Origin: Norana najaformis | Lineage: Eukaryota > Annelida > Clitellata > Crassiclitellata > Hormogastridae | Direction: 5' to 3' | DNA: 64,000 bases | Assembly (NCBI GenBank): GCA_964023275.1 | Contig: OZ029919.1 | Location: 4,693,367 to 4,757,366, forward strand | Shown: positions 10,860 to 21,423 of the stretch, in pieces | How the letters are laid out: each line of letters begins with the position of its first letter | Position numbering within the stretch: the stretch's first letter is position 1 | Notes under the pieces: model-generated | Seen by the model: only the letters and a program-made list of their open reading frames with translations | Database searches by the model: none | Told to the model about the DNA's origin: nothing | Position numbers and translations under genes: made by a program

Positions 10860-11615
10860 TTAGCTAATTTAACAAATTTATGGCTACTATCAAGCGTGGG
10901 CTATTTTAATATTATTTCAAATAAATCGATGGCAAAGTTTATCTTTATCAGCAAATATTCTTTACATGCTTGTGTTATTATCATTTGTATTGTTCACCGA
11001 ATTCATCAGAAACCGATATGCGTGAGAGTTAGGACGTATAGAATAAACAAAAGTAGGGTTTATGGGCCTTTATCGAAATTTAATTTTTCTATTACAAGAA
11101 TTTATTCAATTCAATTACATTTTATGTTCGAATAAGAGGTGATCCGCAAAGAATTTATTTGGCAATATTTAGATCATTTGGGGCCAGACCTATATAATAT
11201 TAATGTTTTGTGATTGTCATAAAATTTGGATATTTTATGGAAAAGGCTAATTAGAAGGCCTCAGTGACACCTTGTTTCCTGCAAAAACACTGAAATACCG
11301 TAGAGCAATTGTGGCAATGTCGCAGCCTAAAATTCCCTTTGAAAGATTACTTCTTTTTTACATGAACTTATATACTGATGATGACAGATGATAACTGACG
11401 ATGATAACAACGGTGTTGGTGATGATGATGATACCTCTATTAACGCCATTACTGCTAAAACAATTCCTATCGCTGCAACTGTCTTGTGATTGCAATTCAA
11501 CCGTTCAATGATGCTGCCTTTCATAACACTTGCTATATCTGGAGTGAAGGAGTAGTTCCAGATGATTTTTGATGTTCTTTCAACATTTTTTAAGTCTTGA
11601 TGGATCATCAAAAGA
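10860..11615. other. Paralogous upstream spacer
   Basis: Aligns with 20500-21255 and with parts of 36180-36460, 42380-43000 and 61900-62540. It includes a GAT-rich stretch at about 11370-11430 whose minus-strand translation is serine-rich. No gene is supported. Confidence 0.5.
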
Positions 11616-11616
11616 T

Positions 11617-11965
11617 ACTACTACTACTGCTACTACTACTACTACTACTACTACTAATAATAATAATAATAATAATAATAAATATTACAATAATAACAAT
11701 ATAAATATTTAGCAATTGATATTGACAATAAATAATAACAAATAATTGGGAGGACAATTTATTAATATTGATATTAATCATTATTAGAAGAAGTTTGCTT
11801 TGATAATAATATCTTTATTATCGTTATTTTATTGCTATTTTATTATTAAAATGAATAATTAAAATAAATGTTAAATAATAGGGAGGACAATTTAATAGTA
11901 ATAATAATAATAATAATTATTATTAATATTATTATTACTATTATTATTAATATTATTATTATAAT
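11617..11965. repeat. TAC then AAT/ATT microsatellites
   Basis: About twelve tac units (11619-11654) pass into aat runs, then AT-rich degenerate repeat, then a further aat/att run (11897-11965) that ends at a LINE fragment. Confidence 0.9.
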
Positions 11966-11978
11966 GATAAGGATAATA

Positions 11979-12400
11979 CTCATGGTCTCACCCTTATCCC
12001 GTAATGGCCGCAGTCTAATCTGGGATGTTACAGTAACTGACGCTGTGGGTCATTATTAATACCAGGCAAGTGCTGCAACTGCCGGGGCAGCCGCAGACCT
12101 TGCGGTTTCCAGAAAGATTACGAAGTACAGTCAACTCCATTCAAAGTACCACTTTAAACCACTAGCATTCGAAACTCTTGGCCCCATTTATTGCACTGAA
12201 CTTGATCCTGTCGCGAACGTAGCAGGGCGTTATCTTACTCAAACTTCCGAAGATCATAAAGAAACTTGTTAACTCTTCCAGCGTTGACCTATAGCAACTG
12301 AGCCTTTCAATGCCGTTGCCTTCCGTAGCGCTTTAGCAATGGCTGAACGTGGTAAGATGTAGCCGTTCCAAATGATTTGTCATCTTCTTCTGACATTTTT
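11979..12400 (+). pseudogene. LINE C-terminal fragment bounded by AAT repeats
   Basis: Starting right after the microsatellite, the frame reads MVSPLSRNGRSLIWDVTVTD then AVGHY and a stop. It continues as YQASAATAGAAADLAVSRKI and later AFETLGPIYCTELDP, with further stops. This is the second half of the LINE C-terminal domain (compare TLIPWEGGKCLTWGATVIDT at 22.6 kb). Paralogues begin at the same residue at 43.29, 53.14 and 62.59 kb. Confidence 0.7.
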
Positions 12401-12419
12401 TTAATTCCTGATGATCATA

Positions 12420-13140
12420 TATGACGCTGGGAAAAACAATAATAATTATAACAACAACTTCATTCCTAAGAAGCATTTTTAAGTCCTGGGGTTTATATAT
12501 ACCTCAAGCAAACTCTAATTTAGTATAAAAAACTGGCCACTCCCGCTTAAAGCCACACGACGCTAGTTTGGTGGAATGTCCCTTCTGAGGAAATCCACTC
12601 TTCCTCCCCGTTAGCTATGCTTCACTATCGCTGTCCATCTCACCTACATCCCTGTTTTCTCTCCCTCTCTCTCCCTGCTTTGCTCGAATAAGACTTTGAG
12701 CCATTTTCTTTTTGATCGATAATAGTGGAAGATCGATTGATTTTTTCTCTCTCATGGTTGACCTCGGATGGAAGATTTTTAGCAGCTTCAGCTTGGAAAG
12801 GCTTCTCTCAGCGCAAGCCACAGGCCATCAGCATTGTTAATATTAGGTGTATACGTAAGGCATGTAACAACAATGTCATTAGAAGGATTCAGCTCTTCTT
12901 GTGTTCCTCGATATTGTTCAGTAAACTTCCAAAACAATTTTAGTTTTTCAAAAAAACTCAACTGCATGAATGTCAGGGTTTTTATAGGCCACAAGTTTCA
13001 TTTAGATAGTCTGTGCATTGTTTTAACATCGCCTCAAGTTGCAAATGATGAATTAAATCAATAAAGATAGATTCCTTCAACACTTATGCTCGCATTTACA
13101 TATTGTCGACTCTACTGTTTAAGGATTATTGGTCCTTGCC
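12420..13140. other. LINE 3' flank, shared with the 43.7-44.1 kb unit
   Basis: Contains phrases shared with 43860-44100 and 53700-53940 (CACACGACGCTAGTT, GAATGTCCCTTCTG, GCTTCACTATCGCTGTC, GATCGATAATAGTGGAAGAT). A minus-strand frame (12615-12821) and plus-strand frames here lack recognisable domains. Confidence 0.45.
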
Positions 13141-13149
13141 TATGGTGCT

Positions 13150-13355
13150 CTTTATCGGAGACAATCAGCAAAACAATAGAAGAGAATACCACATAATATA
13201 GTATTGCAATACTCGATTCTTGTCAAAATTAGGCTGTGTTTAAGGGTTTTTGATATTGAATCTAGAGTAGAACGTAAATGTCGGATCGTTCTGAGGTGAA
13301 ATAAAGATGTTCCAGATGTTGCGGATATTTTAGGATTTAGTGTCCAGTCAAGCAC
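13150..13355 (-). mobile_element. LINE reverse transcriptase fragment (CR1/L2-like)
   Basis: Minus-strand reading includes LRSTLDSISKTLKHSLILTR then IEYCNTILCGI. It resembles the thumb region of CR1/L2 reverse transcriptases (...AFVxSRLDYCNSLLYG). It is a short isolated piece with no catalytic motifs. Confidence 0.5.
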
Positions 13356-13439
13356 AACTTCTTAATCCTAATAATAAAGGATGGCGACGGTAAAGAAATG
13401 CAACTATACAGAGTGAAACGTAGGTTCACAGCAGGAGCG

Positions 13440-13680
13440 TGGAAATCTCTAATGAGAACACTGACGGATTATTCCAAATCCATTTATTAGAACATCTGCC
13501 CAAGAAATTTACAACTAGCAGCAGTATATTTACTAAGCAACAAAGTTGAATTAATAAATGTCAATACATGAATATTATTTACTATTTCTAACACAAAGTT
13601 CTTGCGGAGAGCAGAAATTCATACGATTCTATGGTGCGACATCGGCTGATGCCTCGCGCATTAGATACCGGCTCGTTACA
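13440..13680 (+). repeat. LINE 3' region with the GCATCA...CGATGG motif
   Basis: 13440-13620 aligns with 44100-44290. 13624-13672 carries the motif GGTGCGACATCGGCTGATGC followed by CTCGCGCATTAGATACCGG, the LINE 3'-end motif that lies downstream of every type 2 SCP exon 2 in the window. Confidence 0.5.
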
Positions 13681-14011
13681 AGTAGCTAACTACAACTACA
13701 ATTTTCCAAGTTCAATGTCTGATATATAAAAAAATTGCTGTAGTCAAGGCCAGCTATAAACAAAACTCTTGTCAGCAAATAAACCAAATGTTAGCAATGA
13801 ACCACAAGAAGCAATGTCACCAATGTAAAGCAGCTAAAGATGGAATAAGCAAGCATGCGCTTATGCAATCAAACTCAGAGCAAAGTAATTTTAGCCAAAA
13901 GCCCAAGAAATGCGCCAGTGTTTTCATCATCTGCAATGTCATCAATGTAAAGCAGCTAATGATGGAATAAGCAAGCATGCGCTTATGCAATCAAACGCAG
14001 AGCAAAGTAAT

Positions 14012-15519
14012 TTAAGCCAAAACCCCAAGAAATGCGCCAGTGTTTTCATCATCTGAACACAAGTAGTCGATAGCAGAGTTTATGAACTCTTCAAAGCTCA
14101 ACTTTCCGTCGTGATTAGCATCGATCGCCTCGAAAGCTTTCTTTGTGAAGTTGGAGTCGACCACGCCTACACTTTCAAAGTACCTGCGAAACTCTTCGAA
14201 CTGGAGATAGCCGTCATGATTGAGATCCATAACAGTGAAGAGGCTAAGCATCAGATCCCTGACTGCTTTCTTATATGCAGGATCATCTCTATGCATCTTC
14301 ACAGATTCAATTACCAAATCTTCGGTCAGCAATACATCATCACTTGTACCTGCAGCCTTTGTGAAATTGGTGAAAAGCTGCAAACACAACGTGATGAGGA
14401 GTGACGTTGACACAACAAAATCAAAATACAGTAAGAAGTAAAGGCCACAAAAATGAGTGCAGTTAACTTGGTGGGTGTATTGACAATTGTTATTAAAATA
14501 TCAACGATGGCGAGTGTGAACAACTAGACGAAAATGATCTGGCTTCAGGAGGTCCTGCGTACGTTCCCGGTTAATTAGATGTTTTCTGTTGCATAAGCAT
14601 TCCTAGATTCGGCCACATTTCTTCATTTATGCTGGAACAATTGCACTGCCTCCCAATACGAGAGCGTATTTTCTTCAAACTCTTGACCTTTATGCGAAAC
14701 TGTCTTGTTGGCTGTGCTCCGCTGTATACAAGGGAACTCTGCATCCCCCTTTCTTCCATTCCTGGCCGCAGAACACTGCGTTCGTCGGCTCAGGGTGATC
14801 TCGCCGTCCCTCTAGCTCGAACTGCCACCGCTCAGCGCCGCAGCTTTGCTATTGCTGGCCCATAGCTCTTGGAATGACTTTCCTGCCGACCTTCGACGGG
14901 AGCTTCTCTCCCTCTCCTCCACCCTCTTCCGTAAGCGCTTGAAAACCGTATTATTCCCCAGTTCTGGGATGATGGGCCGGGAGCGCCACTGATGAGGCTA
15001 CCTTGAAGCTGCGCTTTACAAATTTACGATTACGATTACGATAAGCAACGACAATGAGCAATCGGTAGTCTTGTGGGCAACAAAAAATTCAGAAAACTAC
15101 ATGGAAGAAAAGTCACTAAAAGTGAAAGGCAATAATAAAACGAAGCTAAAGGCTTCCGTGTGAAACTTATGCATTAAGCTGATGCAGTGTTCACCCATGA
15201 CTGTCACTGTCAGAACCTTAAAACAGATTACTGATCACGATATATTGTTAACTATTGCATATTGTTAACTATTGCTTGTGACACTTCATAATAGATCAAA
15301 TGGACTGATTTCATAAGTGATAAAAATAGACTTTTCGTAAAAACTACTTACATCAATGAAACGCTGTCTGATTGTCTCTTTCTGAACGGGATCAGCGTTT
15401 TCCAGATCACAGAACCTGTCAGCCATACCAGCACAATCGTTCTGATTTAATACTCCATCTTTATTGAAATCAAATACACGAAAGTAGGTTCTCATCTTCC
15501 GGACCCAAAAGTCGCTCAT
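14012..15519 (-). CDS. Type 2 sarcoplasmic calcium-binding protein (copy E), two coding exons
   Basis: Exon 1 runs 15519 to 15352 (168 nt, MSDFWVRKMRTYFRVFDFNK ... RQRFID) with a GTAAGT donor. Exon 2 runs 14377 to 14012 (366 nt, LFTNFTKAAGTSDD ... GAFLGVLA) after a TTTGCAG acceptor, also phase 0. The product is 177 aa. EF-hand 1 is D-F-N-K-D-G-V-L-N-Q-N-D. EF-hands 3 (DLNHDGYLQFEE) and 4 (DANHDGKLSFEE) are canonical, so this is the best-preserved type 2 copy. Its intron carries a LINE insertion at 14550-15045. The TATA/5' exon is near 16.0-16.1 kb. Expected to act as a cytosolic Ca2+ buffer. Confidence 0.9.
14550..15045 (+). mobile_element. 5'-truncated CR1/L2-like LINE with ATTACG tail, in SCP copy E intron
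   Basis: Encodes the C-terminus of a LINE reverse transcriptase: LHCLPIRERIFFKLLTFMRN, then RSFAIAGP, a stop, WNDFPADLRRELLSLSSTLF and RKRLKTVLF. It ends in a run of (ATTACG)n at about 15020-15038. The other type 2 introns lack it, so it inserted after duplication. The orientation is opposite to the host gene. Confidence 0.75.
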
Positions 15520-16015
15520 TCTGAGATTTCGACGATCGAGCTGTTGCTAGACGTAACAGGATAACTTCCTAAAGGTGACATAAAAAAGAATAATTGAGCT
15601 AGTGATAAAATTTCTATGCGAATTTTAAAATTCTTTCTCCACAAGTTCAGTTCCACTAGTCAGTCGATGGCATCGGGAAACGTTAGCTTACCTCGCATTA
15701 AACTGCAATACCTTTCCTTGCCTTACCACCGATGATGTATAGGCCATACTCCTTGCGACAGATGTTCTTCAACTGTTTTTATAATATGCCTTTGCCGTAC
15801 GTGAATAGCTTAGACGATGCCATAGATACACCTGCAACTACCACTGACATCTATCGAAACTAAACGAGCATAAAATGGTCAGCTGGCAAAGACCAGTGTA
15901 AATCTTGGCCAAATGAATCTAAGCATTGGGTCCATGAAATACAGAATGATGCCACTGTAAACAGTTCACGAACCATCGCAGTTAATATTCCGAAAGTTGA
16001 AACTAAGTTACTCAC

Positions 16016-16105
16016 GTTGAAGAATTTGAAGCTTTCGGCAGTTGCAAGGAGCGATAATTTCCTCAGAAAAATACGTCCCAGAGTAGTTCTACTTATACGC
16101 AACAT
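16016..16105 (-). promoter_or_regulatory. TATA promoter and non-coding 5' exon of type 2 SCP copy E
   Basis: GCGTATAAGT (16091-16100 on the minus strand), followed by the conserved GAGGAAATTATCGCTCCTTG block and TTCTTCAAC before a GTGAGTAAC donor (16007-16015). Confidence 0.7.
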
Positions 16106-16451
16106 ATTTTAATTTTAGTAATTTACGACTATCATTATCAAAGGCAGAATATCTATTCACATATTAAAAAAATTTTTGGAAGACATACGTACCGACGACA
16201 ATCTTATCATTATTACAAGAAAAATAATAGTGCGGATAAAATTATTAATGGACCCTAATCTTACTTTAGCAACAGTGAAAGAAAATTTTCGAGATCACCA
16301 TTAACAGAATATCATCAATAGAGACTGAACGTGGCTTCTTATCACATATTATCAAATAATTAAAACTCGATGCATATATCTAATATCGATTCTAATATAA
16401 TGAATTCAAAGCGCCTTCATCAAAATCCACAAAGTATCAATCGATGGTTCC

Positions 16452-17080
16452 TTAACCCTTAGAAACCTACCTTGGGTGAATTTTTCACCTCACTGTCAGT
16501 ATTTGTGCTGCAGTGTTTTACAGCGTTGGAGCTACGCCATGGGGTTTGGTGCATCTGTTCCTAGATGATTTTGGTTTCATTTCATGTTTTTGTCTTACAT
16601 ATATTTGATTCTTAGTCAGGTTACTAAGAAACTGACGTCACACTTTGATGATAATTAGCGTATGAGATATCTCGACGGTTACTTGCCGCTAATGCTAGTA
16701 AATTTATAGCAGAATGGATTGAAAATAATGACAACGATGAAAATGTAGATTGTGATGACAGTAGCGATGTATCGGAGCCAGATAATGTTGAAATCGATGT
16801 TGGTCGTGGGGAGAGTGATACAGGCAACGATTTACTGGGCGACGCTGATGGAGGCCTTGTCTCTGATGATGTTTCGTCTGACGATGACTGTAGCCTCAAT
16901 GATTGTGATGACAGTTGACATTACTTAGGTTTCTTAGTTTTGCAATTTTATGTTGAAATTGGTACAATTACCGCTGTTCACTGAACATGGTGTAATTTTA
17001 TGTCAGATGCCTCAAGTAGTGTGGGGTGAAAAATTCACCACAGGTTAGACAATATGTGATTTTTAGAGGTGAGGGGTAAG
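16452..17080 (+). mobile_element. piggyBac-like deletion derivative (copy 2)
   Basis: Begins TTAA+CCCTTAGAAACC (TTAA at 16452-16455) and ends GAGGGGTAAG, where the right TTAA has decayed to GTAA. Inner parts of both ends carry GGTGAATTTTTCACC and GGTGAAAAATTCACC hairpins. The acidic frame at about 16714-16917 parallels that of copy 1 but has lost its first ATG. The homologous place near 49430 reads TTAAGCTAAATCC with no insert, which supports TTAA targeting. There is no transposase core, so it could only move with help from elsewhere. Confidence 0.65.
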
Positions 17081-18131
17081 CCAAACCGTGTTCAAAATTT
17101 GCAATCCGTTAGGGAAGATGGAAGCTGGTCGAAGTTCTATATGCCGGAGGAAACAAGAGTCCAGTTATGGTGGGTTAGCAAGATGAAAGAGATAGTGTTA
17201 TTGAAGTTAAGACCACCACGAATAATTTTAAGAATTACTATAACGCACAGAACTGGGCAGCGAATTTCGAAGCTTTGGACCGGCCACCAAGAACGCATGA
17301 GAGCCAGCACTTCTGGCGCAATAGTCAGTGTCCATTGATTTAGTGCAATATTTAATTGAAAGAGGAGTGAGCAAGTAGAAGAGGTAGACCTATATCTGCT
17401 ATAAATTTAGTACCTTGTTGACCATAAGACAAATCTGATATTACATTTCTGGTCACTGGGAAACATGGGTAATGAATGCAATATGGATACCAAATGCTGA
17501 CATATTTAGTTCTCCTTTCTTCTGGTTCGGACCAGAGAATTCTGAACCACTGTAGAAATCTTTCTTAGCTATACCAATGAAAAGTGACATACAGGAGTAA
17601 CGTCTGCTTGATAGTTTGAGTAATGTGATATCTGTTTTCACGAATATCCCAAATGTAAAAGTGTATTAGAGTGCATATTATCAGAAAATGGTCAGAAGAT
17701 AACATGCTGGAATCGAATATATTATTCCTAAACTGTGAGGACATTTGTAAGATCTCTAAGTAGTTCACCCAGATGAACAGATGTAAGCCAAAAAAATCCC
17801 TAGAGAAGTTGAGGCCCACGTAAGCCGATGGAAATTGACGCTATTAGTTTAGCTTGTTTTATCTTACCTCTGAACAATATGTCAGTTCAGTTCAATTCAA
17901 GTTATGTCACTTCAGGTCAAACCAAACAATGCCAGACCAAACATTTCTTAGGCTTGCATACGGTCTTTTGCATGACTACAAAAGTCGTCAAAATTTTGTG
18001 ACATCATGCAAAATCTTTTCTAATTGCATCTTCTAACACCCTCTAAAAATGTACCATAATAAGTCGGATAACCGGAACGTGAACCACGTTGAGAAGTGGT
18101 AGAATGTTGATAATGGATTATTTCTCGGGCT
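17081..18131. other. Paralogous spacer without a gene
   Basis: Matches 5165-6215 closely along its length. No coding, splice or RNA signal was seen that is not repeat-derived. Confidence 0.5.
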
Positions 18132-18224
18132 TATCTGCCTGTCTGTCAGTCTATATATCTGTCTGTCTATATACCTACCTATCTGTCTATCTATCTATCT
18201 ATCTGGTTGGCTGGCTGGCTGGCT
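18132..18224. repeat. Short TCTA/TCTG microsatellite
   Basis: Counterpart of the long array at 6222-6592. It contains only a few CTGT and TCTA units before GGTT/GGCT. Confidence 0.85.
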
Positions 18225-18969
18225 ATCTAGCTTGTGTGTTTCGCTTTCTTTTTCTCACAACTTGAATCGATATACGAATTTTTCTTCTTGGATAAGAAGG
18301 CGTCGTCAAGTAAATCAATACCATCATGATTATGGAAATTTTATGGTAAACAATATTTTTTATCTCGATTACTGCTTTAATCAAAGATTAGCTTGTACAA
18401 AAAAGCTATTTAAGAAACCCTTTAAATTACAAAAATTCTTAAAGCATTGGGGATGAATTGAATCTTTCCATCATCTGAAATGTCTCCATATAGCACAGTG
18501 AGTAGCAAGAAATACGTAAACCAACAGCCAAAGCAGAGACCTAGAAGCACTAGTGAATCTTAAATGTTTTCAAAGAGAGCCAATAAGTAAACTACATCAG
18601 ACATTACTTTATCTTCGACAAAAATGTTTTGAAGGAACATTTTGTGAGCATCAAAACTTCTGACTACTTTCTGCAGGCTTCGCGAAATGTTTAGCAAATC
18701 CCAATTGCTTCAAGTCATTTTTGACAATTTTTCCATTTGCTAAATTTTCCGTCAATCCCGGTTTTTATGACTTTTTTCATAGATTTCTATTTCATGTTAA
18801 TTCCACAGAATTTATTACTTTATTTTTTTCACCGTGGTTTTGATTGACATGGTTTTAATAAGCAACCCTCGTTCAAAACATTTCAAGGACCAACTTAATG
18901 ACATCGTGCAACTGTATTAATGTTCGTACTAAGAAGCTAGAAAAGCAGGGTCCTCTGAGCTGAAGAGAT

Positions 18970-19038
18970 CTAGTCGACGAGAGGTCCGAATTAGAGCGCG
19001 TAAGGACTCTTTTCATCGTGTGAGAACCAGAAATCAAA
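18970..19038 (-). pseudogene. Type 1 SCP remnant (copy H), last 22 codons
   Basis: The minus strand encodes FDFWFSHDEKSPYAL, a TAA stop, then FGPLVD and the normal stop. Intact copies have Phe at the TAA position. Upstream, the sequence jumps directly to what is intron in copy A, so about 300 bp of exon 2 are gone. A further deletion near 19560 removes coding exon 1, and another near 20285 removes the 5' exon. Three deletions and a nonsense change make this a dead locus. Confidence 0.85.
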
Positions 19039-19264
19039 CTTGCATTACAAACAACACTGTATGCAAAATAGTAGTAATACAAGCACATTGACATTTAAAA
19101 GATCACTCAAACGATGAAATATAATATAGAGGTTTAAACATCAATATTTTATAGTCTGTAGCTAGAAAGATGGCATCGTTATTATCAACGTTTTCATCTG
19201 TTTCTTGCGAAGAAGTCAAGAAACCCATGCTGCATACGTAACAACCCTCGGTAGTTGAAAATTT

Positions 19265-19560
19265 CTTGAGATTAAGCACAACATTTGGAACGGCAGCTAC
19301 TCATCTAGTTCTGGGTCTAATGGTATAGGGAAGATGTGAAATACAACTGCATGGATGCTTTGATTTGTGAATGACAGGCGTTCAGAAAGATGTCCTCCGT
19401 CTTGTATCTCCAGAGGCATTACTGAGGTTTCGTCATAGCTTTGATATAAAATTATGAGTGACAGTTGTAGAAAGAGATGGCTGGTTTTCCTCGCATCCCT
19501 GAAATGCGAGTCAGGCTTCGTCCCAATTCCATAATGAATGCCGTGCTAGTACTGTTAATG
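19265..19560 (-). mobile_element. LINE C-terminal fragment (copy H locus)
   Basis: Aligned with the intronic LINE fragment of copy A at 7985-8285. It is truncated on the right by the deletion that removed SCP exon 1. Confidence 0.5.
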
Positions 19561-19569
19561 AAACCGTTT

Positions 19570-20270
19570 TGAACTTCAAAATTTCAGACTGCAGAAATGA
19601 TTTTAGGCTCAGATGCAAGCGTGTAAGTGTAAATTTTAGACGTTCAAGAAACGAACGAGAGATTGATAAAACAACTTATGTTTGGAACGAAACACCGAGA
19701 AATACACAACCCGATACTGCAGACAGTCTGAGAGCAGAAATAAATTAAAATTCTACAATGGAAATTGCTAAAACGTGTGACACAGTGCTGCAGCTTACGA
19801 ACAAGCTTACAAATCCAAATAGATAAAGGTGTATCTGTGATCAGACACATGTTGCAGTAGCCTATATGGCCAATGGTGAGGAAAGGACCATGATGACGGA
19901 TTATGCCAAGCTCTTAATGACCTGTGTAAGGTTGCCGAAGAAAATGACATTGGAAAAATATGTAGAATACGAAAGAAGGAAAGTCATTGGAACCAGTTTC
20001 CACAGCTGCAGGTGGCTTTGTCTGATACACAACGCATCTAAAATCATGAAATCAAAGACATTGACAGGAGAGACGATGGAAGCGAACAGGGTGAAATTTA
20101 AGATGAGACCCGATACAGGAGCACAGGGCAACTTTCTGCCAATGTCAACGTATAAGCAGACGTTCGAGACCAATATCGAAGTAAGTTTCTCTTCCAAACC
20201 TCGAGCTTCAATGCAAGTAGTAACAGCACTGACGGCATATTGAAGCAGAAGAATACATTACTATGTAATT
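19570..20270 (+). mobile_element. Gypsy-type gag/protease fossil (copy 2)
   Basis: One open stretch (19866-20243) ends in VKFKMRPDTGAQGNFLPMST, then YKQTF ... VVTALTAY and a stop. The D-T-G-A active-site motif of a retropepsin is intact, but two residues (R-P) are inserted just before it. Upstream lies the same decayed zinc-knuckle region as in copy 1. No RT or integrase follows. Confidence 0.7.
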
Positions 20271-20286
20271 GATGCTCAAATTATCA

Positions 20287-20420
20287 AATAGATCCATGGC
20301 ACATAATATGTTAATATATAAATATATATATTAAGGCTCAATATACTGAACAGACGTAAACTCAGTGCAGCCCACATTCACGTCTTGACCCAAAGTTAGG
20401 TACCCTATATTCACTCAAGT
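20287..20420 (-). promoter_or_regulatory. Remnant of a type 1 SCP promoter (copy H)
   Basis: Carries the CAAATAGATCCATGGCA phrase and TATA-rich stretch of the copy A promoter at 10677-10710, but the 5' exon and donor are deleted. The TA run is expanded (about 20310-20335). Confidence 0.5.
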
Positions 20421-21261
20421 ACAGACAAATTAATCAATATTAGTCTTCTTCAAATTTAATTACTGTAGTTTTATCGCCTTTCTATGTTTAAGTTAGCTAA
20501 TTTAACAAATTTATGACTACAATCAAGCGTGGTCTGTTTTATTATTATTTCAAATAAATTGATGGCAAAGATGATATTTATCAGCATATATTCTTTATAT
20601 TCTTTATATGCCTGTGTTGTTGTCATTTGCGTTGTTCGCCGAATTCATCAGATACCGATAAGCGTGAGAGATAAGACGTAAAGAATAAAGGAAAGTAGCG
20701 TTTTATGCGCCTTTATCAAAATCTATTTTTTCTACTACAAGAATTTATTCGATTTAATAACATTTTATGTTTCAAATAAGAGATGATCCGCAAAGACTTT
20801 ATTTGGCAGTCGGATGTATTAGATCATGTAGCGCTAGACTTGAATAATATTAACACTGTTTTTGTGACTGTCATCAAAGGCGTGAATTCATGGACACGAG
20901 TATTAAGAAGGCCTTAGTGACCCCTTTTTTCGTGCAAAGGCAGTGAAATACCTTCTAGCAATTGTAGCATTGTCGCAGCCTATTTTTCTCTGTTGAATGA
21001 TTACTTCTTTTCTATCTGAAATTATGTGATACACTACAACTGACGATGATAACAAGGTAGTGGTGGTGATGATACTTTTATTATTACCATTACTGGTCCT
21101 ACAATTACTATCGCTGCAAACGTCTTGCGATTTCAATTCAACCATTGAATGACGTTGCCTTTCATAACACTTGTTGTATCTGAAATGAAGGAGTAGTTGT
21201 TCCAGATGATTTTTGATATTTTTCGATATTTTTGAAGTCTTGATGGATCACAAAAAGATTC

Positions 21262-21385
21262 TACTAGTACTATTGCTACTACTACAACTAATACTACTAC
21301 TAGCACACCTACTACTACTGCTACTACTACTCTACTACTGCTACTACTACTATTAATAATAATAATATTTTCATTATTATTATAA

Positions 21386-21421
<36 letters not shown>
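21262..21421. repeat. TAC/CTA and ATT microsatellites
   Basis: Interrupted tac/cta units followed by about 20 att units, abutting the GC-rich LINE fragment. Confidence 0.9.
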
Positions 21422-21422
<1 letters not shown>

Positions 21423-21423
21423 G

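Noticed and set aside
14111..14441. Plus-strand frames opposite SCP exon 2 (also near 2105, 7422, 39492 and 45612)
   Set aside because: They are antisense shadows of the EF-hand exons, which carry the recognisable protein.
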